Source: Cellulomonas sp. S1-8
Lineage (GTDB): Bacteria > Actinomycetota > Actinomycetes > Actinomycetales > Cellulomonadaceae
DNA length: 64,000 nucleotides
NCBI RefSeq assembly: GCF_026184235.1
Contig: NZ_CP110806.1
Span: forward strand, 496,001 to 560,000
Reading direction: 5' to 3'
Shown here: positions 53,484-63,109 of the stretch, in pieces
Numbering within the stretch: the first letter of the stretch is position 1
Layout: the number at the start of each line of letters is the position of its first letter
Notes under the pieces: generated by a model
What the model was told of the DNA's origin: nothing
Databases searched by the model: none
The model's input: the letters and a program-made list of their open reading frames with translations, nothing else
Program-made: the position numbers and the translations under genes

Positions 53484-53729
53484 ATGACCATCACGGTGTA
53501 CAGCAAGCCGGCCTGCGTCCAGTGCACGGCCACGTACCGCGCGCTCGACAAGCTCGGCCACGACTACACGGTCGTCGACATCTCGCAGGACGCCGACGCG
53601 CGTGACTACGTGATGTCGCTCGGCCACCTCCAGGCGCCCGTCGTCGTCGCCGGCGGCGAGAACTGGTCGGGGTACCGTCCCGACCGCATCAAGACGCTCG
53701 CGGACAAGCTGGCGACCCAGGTCGCCTGA
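53484..53729 (+). CDS. nrdH: Glutaredoxin-like NrdH
   Basis: An 81-residue redoxin with the CVQC active site (residues 11-14, [11 protein letters not shown]) and the NrdH-type C-terminus [12 protein letters not shown]. It donates electrons, from thioredoxin reductase, to the class Ib ribonucleotide reductase. ATG 53484 has GGGGGAG shortly upstream. First gene of nrdHIEF. Confidence 0.96.
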   Translation: MTITVYSKPACVQCTATYRALDKLGHDYTVVDISQDADARDYVMSLGHLQAPVVVAGGENWSGYRPDRIKTLADKLATQVA

Positions 53730-53841
53730 CACCCGACGGACCCCAGCGGTCCGTCGCCCCGCACGCCCCGGGCCGACGCAGGCGCACGCCGCGTCGGCCC
53801 GGTGGGCAATCGAGAACAGGAGACAAGGACGGGAGGCGACG

Positions 53842-54258
53842 ATGGGCAACCTCGTCTACTTCTCGTCCGCGTCGGGCAACACCCACCGCTTCGTGCAGAA
53901 GCTCGGCCTGCGGGCGCAGCGCATCCCGCTGCTCCCGACGGACGAGTTCCTCCACGTCAGCGAGCCGTACGTGCTCGTGCTGCCCACCTACGGCGGCGGC
54001 AACGAGCGGGGTGCGGTACCACGGCAGGTCGTGAAGTTCCTCAACGACGAGGACAACCGTGCGCTGATCCGCGGCGTCATCGCGGCCGGCAACACGAACT
54101 TCGGTGAGGCGTACTGCATCGCCGGCGACATCGTGGCCGCCAAGTGCCACGTGCCGCACCTGTACGCCTTCGAGCTCATGGGAACCACAGAGGACGTGTC
54201 CAGCGTCCGCGAGGGATTGGGAAGATTTTGGCAGCGACAGTCGCAGATACCCGCGTAG
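53842..54258 (+). CDS. nrdI: Flavodoxin-like NrdI
   Basis: A 138-residue flavodoxin-fold protein. It starts [15 protein letters not shown] (FMN phosphate loop) and has VLPTYGGGN and [15 protein letters not shown] as FMN-contact loops. NrdI supplies the oxidant for assembly of the di-manganese tyrosyl cofactor of NrdF. ATG 53842. It overlaps the start of nrdE by about 31 bases. Confidence 0.96.
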   Translation: MGNLVYFSSASGNTHRFVQKLGLRAQRIPLLPTDEFLHVSEPYVLVLPTYGGGNERGAVPRQVVKFLNDEDNRALIRGVIAAGNTNFGEAYCIAGDIVAAKCHVPHLYAFELMGTTEDVSSVREGLGRFWQRQSQIPA

Positions 54259-56375
54259 ACCTGACGGGGCTGGACTACCACAGCCTCAACGCGATGCTCA
54301 ACCTGTACGACGCGGACGGGAAGATCCAGTTCGACGCCGACCGGCAGGCAGCGCGCGAGTACTTCCTGCAGCACGTCAACCAGAACACGGTCTTCTTCCA
54401 CGACCTGGACGAGAAGCTCGACTACCTGGTCGAGAACAAGTACTACGACCCTGCCGTGCTCGCGCAGTACGACCGCGGGTTCATCAAGTCGCTCTTCCAG
54501 TACGCGTACTCGAAGAAGTTCCGCTTCCAGACGTTCCTCGGCGCGTTCAAGTACTACACGTCGTACACGCTGAAGACCTTCGACGGCAAGCGGTACCTCG
54601 AGCGCTTCGAGGACCGCGTGTGCATGGTGGCGCTGTCCCTGGCCGAGGGCGACCAGGACTTCGCGATGAGCCTCGTCGACGAGATCGTGTCCGGGCGGTT
54701 CCAGCCCGCGACGCCGACGTTCCTCAACCTGGGCAAGGCGCAGCGCGGTGAGCCGGTCTCCTGCTTCCTGCTGCGCATCGAGGACAACATGGAGTCCATC
54801 GCGCGCGGCATCAACTCCGCGCTGCAGCTCTCCAAGCGCGGCGGCGGCGTGGCCCTGCTGCTGTCGAACATCCGCGAGCACGGTGCGCCCATCAAGCACA
54901 TCGAGAACCAGTCGTCGGGCGTCATCCCCGTGATGAAGCTGCTCGAGGACTCGTTCAGCTACGCCAACCAGCTCGGTGCCCGCCAGGGCGCCGGCGCGGT
55001 GTACCTGCACGCGCACCACCCGGACATCTTCCGCTTCCTCGACACCAAGCGCGAGAACGCGGACGAGAAGGTCCGCATCAAGACCCTGTCGCTGGGTGTC
55101 GTCATCCCGGACATCACGTTCGACCTGGCGAAGAAGAACGAGCCGATGTACCTCTTCTCGCCGTACGACGTCGAGCGCGTGTACGGCGTGCCGTTCGCCG
55201 ACGTGGACGTCACCGAGAAGTACTACGAGATGGTCGACGACGGACGGATCCGCAAGACGAAGATCAACGCGCGCGACTTCTTCCAGACGCTCGCGGAGAT
55301 CCAGTTCGAGTCGGGCTACCCGTACGTCATGTTCGAGGACACGGTGAACCGGGCCAACCCCATCGAGGGCAAGATCACGCACTCGAACCTGTGCTCGGAG
55401 ATCCTGCAGGTCTCCACGCCCTCGACGTACAACGAGGACCTGTCGTACGCCGAGGTCGGCCGCGACATCTCCTGCAACCTGGGCTCGATGAACATCGCGC
55501 TGTCGATGGACTCCCCGGACCTGGGCCGGACCGTCGAGACCGCGATCCGCGCCCTGACGGCCGTCTCGGACCAGACGAACATCGAGTCGGTGCCGTCGAT
55601 CAAGAAGGCCAACGCCGGCGGGCACGCCATCGGCCTCGGGCAGATGAACCTGCACGGCTACCTGGCGCGCGAGCGGATCCACTACGGCTCCGACGAGGGC
55701 CTGGACTTCACGAACATCTACTTCTACACGGTCGCCTACCACGCGATCCGTGCGTCGAACCTGCTCGCGCGGGAGCGCGGGACGGCGTTCGAGGGGTTCG
55801 CCCGCTCGACCTACGCGACCGGCGCGTACTTCACCAAGTACGTCGAGAAGGAGTGGACGCCGCGTACGGCGCGCGTCCAGGCGCTCTTCGACGAGGCCGG
55901 CGTGCGCATCCCCACGCAGGACGACTGGCGTGAGCTGGCCGCGTCGGTGGCCGAGCACGGCATCTACAACCAGAACCTGCAGGCCGTGCCGCCGACAGGC
56001 TCGATCTCCTACATCAACCACTCGACGAGCTCGATCCACCCGATCGCGTCGAAGATCGAGATCCGCAAGGAGGGCAAGATCGGGCGCGTCTACTACCCGG
56101 CGCCCTTCATGACCAACGACAACCTCGAGTACTACGCCGACGCGTACGAGATCGGGTTCGAGAAGGTCATCGACACGTACGCCGAGGCGACGCAGCACGT
56201 CGACCAGGGCCTGTCGCTCACGCTCTTCTTCAAGGACACCGCCACCACGCGCGACCTCAACCGGGCGCAGATCTACGCGTGGAAGAAGGGCATCAAGACC
56301 ATTTACTACATCCGCCTCCGGCAGATGGCGCTGGAAGGGACGGAAGTGGAGGGTTGCGTTTCCTGCATGCTGTAG
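54228..56375 (+). CDS. nrdE: Ribonucleotide reductase class Ib alpha subunit NrdE
   Basis: About 715 residues. The likely start is TTG 54228, preceded by GGGAAGA, inside the nrdI end. Hallmarks: [22 protein letters not shown] (active-site Cys), [18 protein letters not shown], the NSC-like cysteine residues of the active site, and the C-terminal redox pair in EGCVSCML. It is the large subunit that binds ribonucleoside diphosphates. Operon with nrdH, nrdI and nrdF. Confidence 0.96.
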   Translation: MAATVADTRVDLTGLDYHSLNAMLNLYDADGKIQFDADRQAAREYFLQHVNQNTVFFHDLDEKLDYLVENKYYDPAVLAQYDRGFIKSLFQYAYSKKFRFQTFLGAFKYYTSYTLKTFDGKRYLERFEDRVCMVALSLAEGDQDFAMSLVDEIVSGRFQPATPTFLNLGKAQRGEPVSCFLLRIEDNMESIARGINSALQLSKRGGGVALLLSNIREHGAPIKHIENQSSGVIPVMKLLEDSFSYANQLGARQGAGAVYLHAHHPDIFRFLDTKRENADEKVRIKTLSLGVVIPDITFDLAKKNEPMYLFSPYDVERVYGVPFADVDVTEKYYEMVDDGRIRKTKINARDFFQTLAEIQFESGYPYVMFEDTVNRANPIEGKITHSNLCSEILQVSTPSTYNEDLSYAEVGRDISCNLGSMNIALSMDSPDLGRTVETAIRALTAVSDQTNIESVPSIKKANAGGHAIGLGQMNLHGYLARERIHYGSDEGLDFTNIYFYTVAYHAIRASNLLARERGTAFEGFARSTYATGAYFTKYVEKEWTPRTARVQALFDEAGVRIPTQDDWRELAASVAEHGIYNQNLQAVPPTGSISYINHSTSSIHPIASKIEIRKEGKIGRVYYPAPFMTNDNLEYYADAYEIGFEKVIDTYAEATQHVDQGLSLTLFFKDTATTRDLNRAQIYAWKKGIKTIYYIRLRQMALEGTEVEGCVSCML

Positions 56376-56412
56376 TGCAAGTCGCACCCACTGCTCTCGC
56401 AAAGAATCCTGA

Positions 56413-57408
<996 letters not shown>

Positions 57409-57422
57409 GTCCTCGCGACAGC

Positions 57423-57471
57423 AAAGTGTGAAGCGTTGTTGCCGGAATCCGGCAGCAACGCTTCACACTTT
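57423..57471 (+). terminator. Rho-independent-type terminator of the nrd operon
   Basis: AAAGTGTGAAGCGTTGTTGCCGG-AAT-CCGGCAGCAACGCTTCACACTTT: a 23-bp stem with one G-T pair and a three-base loop, ending in a short T-run. It sits 14 bases past the nrdF stop and is the strongest hairpin in the window. Confidence 0.9.
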
Positions 57472-57497
57472 CTGCCGGGGGAGAGGGCGAGGCCTCG

Positions 57498-57824
57498 CTA
57501 CGGTCCGGCCGGGGGAGCCGGGTCCGCGCAGGCGGCCACCACGTACGGCAGCGCCGACGTCACGCGGTTGCCTGCCGCGGGCAGCCCGACGAGCACCGCC
57601 GACAGCACCTCGTCGCGGGCCGCCCCCAGCTCGAGCGCCCGGCGAGCGTGGAAGTCCAGGCCGCTGTGCAGGCCGGTCGCCGCGAGCACCGCCAGGTAGG
57701 CGATCTCCTGGGTGCGCTCGTCGAGCGCGCTGGCGTCGCCGAGGTCGCCGACCGCCCGCAACCACGTCGCGAACTGGGTCGGCGTCTCGTGGGCGAACGC
57801 CTCGAACGCCTCGGACACGCTCAT
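57498..57824 (-). CDS. Carboxymuconolactone decarboxylase family protein
   Basis: A 108-residue alpha-helical protein from ATG 57824. The family pattern is present: LDERTQEIAYLAVLAATGLHSGLDFHARRALELGAARDEVLSAVLVG. The AhpD-type C-x2-C pair is absent, so it is not a peroxidase of that type; it may be a decarboxylase-like or an isomerase-like member. Function unknown. It is convergent with nrdF. Confidence 0.8.
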   Translation of the reverse strand: MSVSEAFEAFAHETPTQFATWLRAVGDLGDASALDERTQEIAYLAVLAATGLHSGLDFHARRALELGAARDEVLSAVLVGLPAAGNRVTSALPYVVAACADPAPPAGP

Positions 57825-57945
57825 CGTGTGCTCCCTCCGTGCAGTCGAGCCGACCCGAACCTAGGACGTACCGGCAGGGACGGGCCTGGACGAAGGTCCC
57901 GCGGAGGGGGAGGTCCGCTGACGCAGAGCGCTGGTCAGGTCAGCG

Positions 57946-58326
57946 TCACCCCGCGTCGCAGGCGTCCTCCTGGATCATCACCGGCGACGCGTGGATGCAG
58001 ATCATCCGCAGGTCGCCGGTGCCCGTGTTGGTGAAGGCGTGCCAGGTGTCGGGCGGCACGACGGTGGTGTCCCCGACCCGGGCGACGACCTCGTCCTCGC
58101 CCATCCGGATCGTCGCCTCGCCGTCCAGGACGGACCACGTCTCGGTGTACGGGTGACGGTGCAGACCTGGCCCCTGCCCGGGGTCGTTGGTGACGAGGAA
58201 GAAGCTGACGCCGGACCCGTGATGCCGGCCCTCGAACCGCAGGGTCCGGCCGCCGGGCATGCGGAGCGACTCGGCGGGGATCACGCCGGGGACGACGGGG
58301 TCGCTCTCGACGGTCACGCGGACCAC
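57946..58326 (-). CDS. Single-domain cupin protein
   Basis: A 126-residue cupin from GTG 58326. The cupin motifs are GPGLHRHPYTETWSVLDGEATI (motif 1, His ligands) and PPDTWHAFTNTG (motif 2, His). A single bicarbonate-free metal site is expected. Enzyme or sensor role unknown. A 22-bp inverted repeat lies just upstream at 58396-58457. Confidence 0.8.
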   Translation of the reverse strand: MVRVTVESDPVVPGVIPAESLRMPGGRTLRFEGRHHGSGVSFFLVTNDPGQGPGLHRHPYTETWSVLDGEATIRMGEDEVVARVGDTTVVPPDTWHAFTNTGTGDLRMICIHASPVMIQEDACDAG

Positions 58327-58395
58327 CTCTCTGCGTCGGGTCGGTCGACGCCCACCGTACGACTCGCCCCCGACACCGCCGCCGGGCCCCGACGG

Positions 58396-58457
58396 CGACG
58401 AACCACGGATTCGGCGGTCTCTGACAGGTCATGAGCCGCCGAATCCGTGGTTCGTCG
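58396..58457. repeat. Perfect 22-bp inverted repeat
   Basis: CGACGAACCACGGATTCGGCGG and its exact reverse complement CCGCCGAATCCGTGGTTCGTCG, separated by 18 bases. It lies between the GH43 stop (58472) and the cupin start (58326), so it could end GH43 transcription. A stem this long without a U-run could also be a mobile or recombination remnant. Confidence 0.75.
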
Positions 58458-58471
58458 AGGGAGAAGGGCCG

Positions 58472-60337
58472 TCAGGAGGTCCGGCTCCACTGGAACGTGG
58501 CCGCTGATGTGCACGTCCGCTGCTCCAAGGCTGCGCCGTCCGCCGTGGACCCGCCGACGACGCCCACGCACCGGCCACTGTGCCGGCTCACCAGCTGCTC
58601 GTAGCCGTCACCCGTCGACCGCCACGAGAACTGCTGGTTGGTGTTGGTGTGGCACGTGTACTGGATGAGCCGGGCGCCGTCCGCGGTCGACGCACCGTTC
58701 ACGTCGAGGCACTTGCCGCTGTTCACGCTGCGCAGCCGGACGTACCCGCCGCCCGCGTCGACGACCTGCCAGCGCTGCCACGCCTGGCCGTTGCTCGCCC
58801 ACTGGCCCACCACGGCGAGGTCGTCGCGGTTGGGGCTCTGCACGTCCATCACCTTGCCGCTCGCGCGGTTGACGACCCGCACGTCCGTACCGGGAGGAAC
58901 GGTGGGCGTCGGCGTCGGCGTCGGCGTCGGGGTGGGTGTCGGCGTCGGCGTGGGAGTCGGACCCCCGCCGCGCCCGAACTGCCAGCTCGTCACGTTGAAC
59001 AGCTCGCCGCTGCCGCCCGTGAACCGCAGGACCACGTCCCGGGTACCGGTTGCGCCGCCGACCGGGCAGGTCGTCGAGACCCACGTCTGCCAGCCGCCCG
59101 TCGCCGGCACGATGCAGGAGCCCGCGAGCGGGCCGGTGGCGCTGTCGAGGCGCACCTCGATGCGTCCGCCGCTGGTCGCCGACGCCACGCGTGCGGTGAA
59201 CGTCGTCGCGCCGTCGCCGAACGCGACGCCCTTGACCCGCACCCAGTCGCCGTTGCTGATGAACGCGAGGTTGAGCCCGCCGTCGGTCGCGCGCTCGGTC
59301 TCGACGCCGTTGGCCCAGGCGATGGTCTCGGCCTGCTGCGTGACGTACGGGTCGAGCGTCGCGATCTGTGGTGGCCCGGCCGTGGTCATGGTCAGCGTCG
59401 GGATCGACCCGTCCGACCGGTAGGCGAACTCCTCGACCGCCACCGACCGTGTGAACCCGCCCCCGCCCGGCAACGCGCCGTTGTGGTAGAAGAAGTAGGA
59501 CTTCCCCCGGTAGTCGATGACACCGGCGTGGTTGGTGAAGCTGCCGCCCTGCCGGGGCATGACGGTGCCGCGGTACGTCCACGGGCCCGTCGGGCCGGGC
59601 GACGTGGAGTAGCCGATGAACTCGCTGCAGCACTCCGCGGGGAACACGTTGTAGTACGTCCCGTTGCGCTTGTAGACCCACGGGCCCTCCTCGTAGAGGG
59701 TGGGCCGTTGCGCGTTGCCGCTGCGGGCGCCGAACCCGGCCGCCGTCAGCGGGATCCGGGTGGGGCTGCCGGTGTACGAGATCATGTCCCGGTTGAGCTT
59801 GACGTACCAGAGGTTCGGGTTGCCCCAGTAGAGGTACGCCTGCCCGTCGTCGTCGATCATGACGTGCGGGTCGATCTCGCTGTTGCCGACCAGCGGCCGT
59901 CCGATCGCGTCGCGGAACGGCCCGGTCGGGCTCTCCGAGACGCCGACACCGATGACCATGCCGCCGCCGCGCTGCTTGACGGGCACGTACCAGAAGAACT
60001 TCCCGTCCCGCTCGACGACGTGCCCGGCCCACGCGTCGGCCTCGGCCCAGGCGAACGTCCCCAGGCCCATCGGGGAGCCGTGGTCGGTCCAGTTGGCCAT
60101 GTCGGTGGTGGAGAACACCCGCCAGTCGCGCATGGTGAAGTACGTCGAGGCGTCCTCGTCGTGGCCCGTGTAGACGTACAGGCGCCCGTCGTGGACGAGC
60201 GGCGCGGGGTCGGCCGTGTAGATCGTCTGGACGATCGGGTTGTCCGCCTGGGCGGGTGCCGCGACCGCGGCGGGGACGAGCAGCGCCCCCGCCGCGAGCA
60301 CGGTGACCAGCCCGCGTCGTGCGGTGCCGCGTCTCAT
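58472..60337 (-). CDS. Secreted GH43 glycosidase with CBM6 and CBM13
   Basis: A 621-residue secreted enzyme. Signal peptide 1-31; GH43 five-bladed propeller (about 36-320) with base Asp in YTADPAPLVHDG (Asp43), the pKa-adjusting Asp in EIDPHVMIDDDG and acid Glu in EEGPWVYKRNGTYYNVF; a CBM6-like domain (about 330-455, ETIAWANGVETERATDGGLN); a Thr/Pro linker; and a CBM13/ricin-B domain (about 490-621). GH43 enzymes are arabinofuranosidases and beta-xylosidases; the exact activity is unclear. Its ATG 60337 overlaps the upstream GH27 stop (ATGA). Confidence 0.9.
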   Translation of the reverse strand: MRRGTARRGLVTVLAAGALLVPAAVAAPAQADNPIVQTIYTADPAPLVHDGRLYVYTGHDEDASTYFTMRDWRVFSTTDMANWTDHGSPMGLGTFAWAEADAWAGHVVERDGKFFWYVPVKQRGGGMVIGVGVSESPTGPFRDAIGRPLVGNSEIDPHVMIDDDGQAYLYWGNPNLWYVKLNRDMISYTGSPTRIPLTAAGFGARSGNAQRPTLYEEGPWVYKRNGTYYNVFPAECCSEFIGYSTSPGPTGPWTYRGTVMPRQGGSFTNHAGVIDYRGKSYFFYHNGALPGGGGFTRSVAVEEFAYRSDGSIPTLTMTTAGPPQIATLDPYVTQQAETIAWANGVETERATDGGLNLAFISNGDWVRVKGVAFGDGATTFTARVASATSGGRIEVRLDSATGPLAGSCIVPATGGWQTWVSTTCPVGGATGTRDVVLRFTGGSGELFNVTSWQFGRGGGPTPTPTPTPTPTPTPTPTPTVPPGTDVRVVNRASGKVMDVQSPNRDDLAVVGQWASNGQAWQRWQVVDAGGGYVRLRSVNSGKCLDVNGASTADGARLIQYTCHTNTNQQFSWRSTGDGYEQLVSRHSGRCVGVVGGSTADGAALEQRTCTSAATFQWSRTS

Positions 60338-62061
60338 CGCCGGGTCCACCGCTGGTTGGCCGACCCGGAGCAGTGCCAGAGCAGCACGGCGGTGTTGTTC
60401 GCCGTGAGGTTGCGGTCCACGTCGAGGCACAGCCCCGACGCGACGCCCCGGATCGTGCCGTTCGACTCGAACGACCACTGCTGGTTGGTGCCGCCGTGGC
60501 AGTCCCACAGCTGCACGGCGGAGCCGGCCGCGGCCCCGGGGGCCGCGTCGAGGCAGCGCCCGAGCACGCGGAGCTGCCGCGCGGTCGTGGCCTCCCAGCG
60601 CTGGTTGGTCCCGCCGTGGCAGTCCCAGATCACGGGCTTGGTGCCGTTGGACGTCGCTCCGTTGGGCGCGTCGAGGCACCGGCCGGAGGACGCGCTGACG
60701 AGCGTCGTGGTCGTGCCGGGCTGGGCGGTCGGCGTGGGGGTCGGCGTCGGGGTGGGGGTGGGCGTCGCCGTCGGCTCCGGTCCCGTCCCGCTGGTGACGC
60801 GGTACAGCGCGACGCCGTGCGCGGGCACGTTCGCGGAGATCCGGTCGCCCGTCTGGCCCGACGCGCCGGTCCACAGGTCGCGGTACGTCGACGTCCGCGT
60901 CGGCAGGCCGGCCTCGGCGAGGGACGTGGAGATGGTGCGTGCACCGTTGCCGCGGTTGAGCAGCGCGACGGCGGCGGACCCGTCGGCCAGGGGCTTGACC
61001 CACACCTCGGCGTCGCCGTCGTCCCGCACGCGGTCGGCCTGGCGGACGAGCGGGTCCTGGTCGATGGCCAGGACGTCGCGGTTGGTGAGGATCGCGCGCA
61101 CGTCGGCGCTCATGTTCCGCATGTCGTTGCCCGCGATGAGGGGCGCCGAGAGCATCGCCCACATGCTCATGTGGGCGCGGTTCTCGGTGGTGGTCAGGGT
61201 GTTGCGCACGCCGACCATCAGCATGTCCGGGTCGTTGTACTGCCCCGGCTTGGTCCACTCGCGCATGGGCTCGATGATGTCGAGCGCCTCGGTGATGCCG
61301 ACGAAGCACCACTGGTCGGACTGCGGGCAGCCCGTGGACCAGGCGTCCTTCAGGTCCTCCGACGTCCGCCACATGTCCGCGAACCCGCCCCAGCCGGAGT
61401 AGGTGGGTGCGGTGTTGTCGTGCGCGCTGTTCGGGTTGATCGAGTAGACGATCGGTCGGCCGGTGGCCTTGAGCGCGTCCCCGAACTTCTTGAAGAGCGC
61501 CGCCTGCTCCTGCACGTTGCCGCGCGGGTCGCACCAGTCGTGCTTGACGTAGTCGACGCCCCACGACGCGAACAGCTGGGCGTCGCGCGTCTCGTAGCCG
61601 TTGGACGACGTGCCGGGCCGGTTGCCGAAGTACTGGTCGCAGGTCTTCTCCCGCGGCGCGTGGTAGATCCCGAACTTCAGGCCCTTGGAGTGGATGTAGT
61701 CGCCCAGGGCCTTCATGCCCGACGGGAAGCGCGACGTGTTCGCCCGCAGGTTGCCGGAGCCGTCCCGGGTGTCCTGCATCCAGCAGTCGTCGACGACGAC
61801 GTACTGGTAGCCCGCCGCGGCCATGCCGGAGCTCACCATCGCGTCGGCCGACTGGCGGATCATCTGCTCGTTGATGTTGCAGTAGAAGGTGTTCCAGCTG
61901 TTCCAGCCGAGCGGTGGCAGGGGCGCCGGCTCGTCGACGGTCGGGGCGGGTGCGGCCGCGGCGGGCGCCGACGGGGCCGCGAGGCCGACCGCCGGCGTGA
62001 CGAGCAGGGCGAGCACGAGCGCGAGCGTGCGGAACCTGGAGCGGGGACGGGTGCGGGACAC
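60334..62061 (-). CDS. Secreted GH27 alpha-galactosidase-type enzyme with CBM13
   Basis: A 575-residue secreted enzyme. Signal peptide 1-37; GH27 (TIM barrel plus beta domain, about 48-420) with PLGWNSWNTFYC at the start, the nucleophile in YVKHDWCDP (Asp175) and the acid/base in GQYNDPDML; then a Thr/Pro linker and a CBM13/ricin-B domain with three repeats (NQRW, NQQWSF, NQRW). Family members are alpha-galactosidases or beta-L-arabinopyranosidases. It is the first gene of an operon with GH43. The perfect GTGAACGTTCAC palindrome lies 147 bases upstream of ATG 62061. Confidence 0.93.
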   Translation of the reverse strand: MSRTRPRSRFRTLALVLALLVTPAVGLAAPSAPAAAAPAPTVDEPAPLPPLGWNSWNTFYCNINEQMIRQSADAMVSSGMAAAGYQYVVVDDCWMQDTRDGSGNLRANTSRFPSGMKALGDYIHSKGLKFGIYHAPREKTCDQYFGNRPGTSSNGYETRDAQLFASWGVDYVKHDWCDPRGNVQEQAALFKKFGDALKATGRPIVYSINPNSAHDNTAPTYSGWGGFADMWRTSEDLKDAWSTGCPQSDQWCFVGITEALDIIEPMREWTKPGQYNDPDMLMVGVRNTLTTTENRAHMSMWAMLSAPLIAGNDMRNMSADVRAILTNRDVLAIDQDPLVRQADRVRDDGDAEVWVKPLADGSAAVALLNRGNGARTISTSLAEAGLPTRTSTYRDLWTGASGQTGDRISANVPAHGVALYRVTSGTGPEPTATPTPTPTPTPTPTAQPGTTTTLVSASSGRCLDAPNGATSNGTKPVIWDCHGGTNQRWEATTARQLRVLGRCLDAAPGAAAGSAVQLWDCHGGTNQQWSFESNGTIRGVASGLCLDVDRNLTANNTAVLLWHCSGSANQRWTRR

Positions 62062-62207
62062 GGATGTCTCCTCGGCGGACGTGGCCCGCAGGCGGGCCGG
62101 ACCGACCCGGCGGACGGCGGTGTCCGTCGGGGCGTCACGGACGGGTGCACCGGCTCCCGGGCGTCGTCGACCGGGGTCGGTGCGGGGGTGCGTGGGGCCA
62201 CCGTGCC

Positions 62208-62219
62208 GTGAACGTTCAC
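62208..62219 (-). promoter_or_regulatory. Palindromic operator GTGAACGTTCAC of the GH27-GH43 operon
   Basis: A perfect copy of the operator also found at 20167 and, with one change, at 34737. It lies 147 bases before the GH27 start. A TGAAACGCTTC-like word is found about 45 bases further upstream (near 62263-62273) and resembles the core of the second conserved block of the other two promoters. Confidence 0.65.
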
Positions 62220-62398
62220 AACTGCCCTCCGAGGCTCACGCACAGCGGTCCGCAGGTCGAGGGGTGAAACGCTTCGACGCCCACGGATGGGCCCGACCGG
62301 GACCGTGGCGCGCGGACGGGGGCGCCGCGGTCGGGACGGAGGCGCCGAGGTCAGGACGGGGGCGCGCGCGTCCCGCAGACGGTGTTACGGTACGGAAC

Positions 62399-63109
62399 GT
62401 GTCGTATCCCAATTCGCCTGCCGCGCCGCACCCCCCGCGCGGCCGCCCCCGCGACGACCGCCGCGAGCGCGAGATCCTCGCGACGGTCACCGACCTGCTC
62501 GCCGAGGTCGGCTACGACGGCGTGACCTTCGAGGAGGTCGCCCGCCGCGCCGGCGCCTCGAAGGCGACGCTCTACCGACGGTGGCGCACCCGGCGCGACA
62601 TGGTGATGGCCGCCCTCAAGGCCGGCCCCGCCGCCCGCTCCGGGCCCGACGCGATCGACACCGGCAGCCTGCGGGGCGACCTGCTGGCGCTCTGCCGCCG
62701 CCTGGACCTGACCATGCGCTCGGCCGACGGCCGCACCGCGATGCTCCTGCTCCAGGCGGGACTCGAGGACCCCGACCTGTGCGACGAGATCGAGCGGTCC
62801 ACGGGCCCCACCGGTGCCCGGCTGCCGGCGAGCGTCGTGGCCGCGGCCGTGCGCCGCGGCGAGCTCCCCGCCGACGTCGACCCCTTCCCGTACGAGGAGG
62901 TCGCCGGCTCGGTGCTGCTGCTGCGTCGGCTGAACGGCCTGCCGGCCGACGACCACTACCTCGCCTCCCTCGTCGACGCCGTCCTGCTGCCCGCCCTGCG
63001 CAGCACCGGGGGCACCGACCGAGGGCTCCCCCCGGGGATCTTCTCCGGCCACCCCGCGCCGCCGCCCGGCGCCGCCCCCACGACCGCCCCCACCGAGGAG
63101 ACCCCATGA
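62399..63109 (+). CDS. TetR-family transcriptional regulator
   Basis: A 236-residue protein with GTG 62399 as start; no ribosome-binding site, so it could be leaderless. The N-terminal HTH is REREILATVTDLLAEVGYDGVTFEEVARRAGASKATLYRRWRTRRDMVMAAL, and the C-terminal ligand domain is helical. The C-terminal tail is long and Pro/Ala-rich. It overlaps the start of a hydrolase gene by four bases (ATGA), so the two form an operon; it probably controls that gene. Confidence 0.9.
   Translation: MSYPNSPAAPHPPRGRPRDDRREREILATVTDLLAEVGYDGVTFEEVARRAGASKATLYRRWRTRRDMVMAALKAGPAARSGPDAIDTGSLRGDLLALCRRLDLTMRSADGRTAMLLLQAGLEDPDLCDEIERSTGPTGARLPASVVAAAVRRGELPADVDPFPYEEVAGSVLLLRRLNGLPADDHYLASLVDAVLLPALRSTGGTDRGLPPGIFSGHPAPPPGAAPTTAPTEETP

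Noticed and set aside
57423..57471. Long inverted repeat as an attachment or insertion site
   Set aside because: Its place right after nrdF, the short loop and the T-run make a terminator the simpler explanation.
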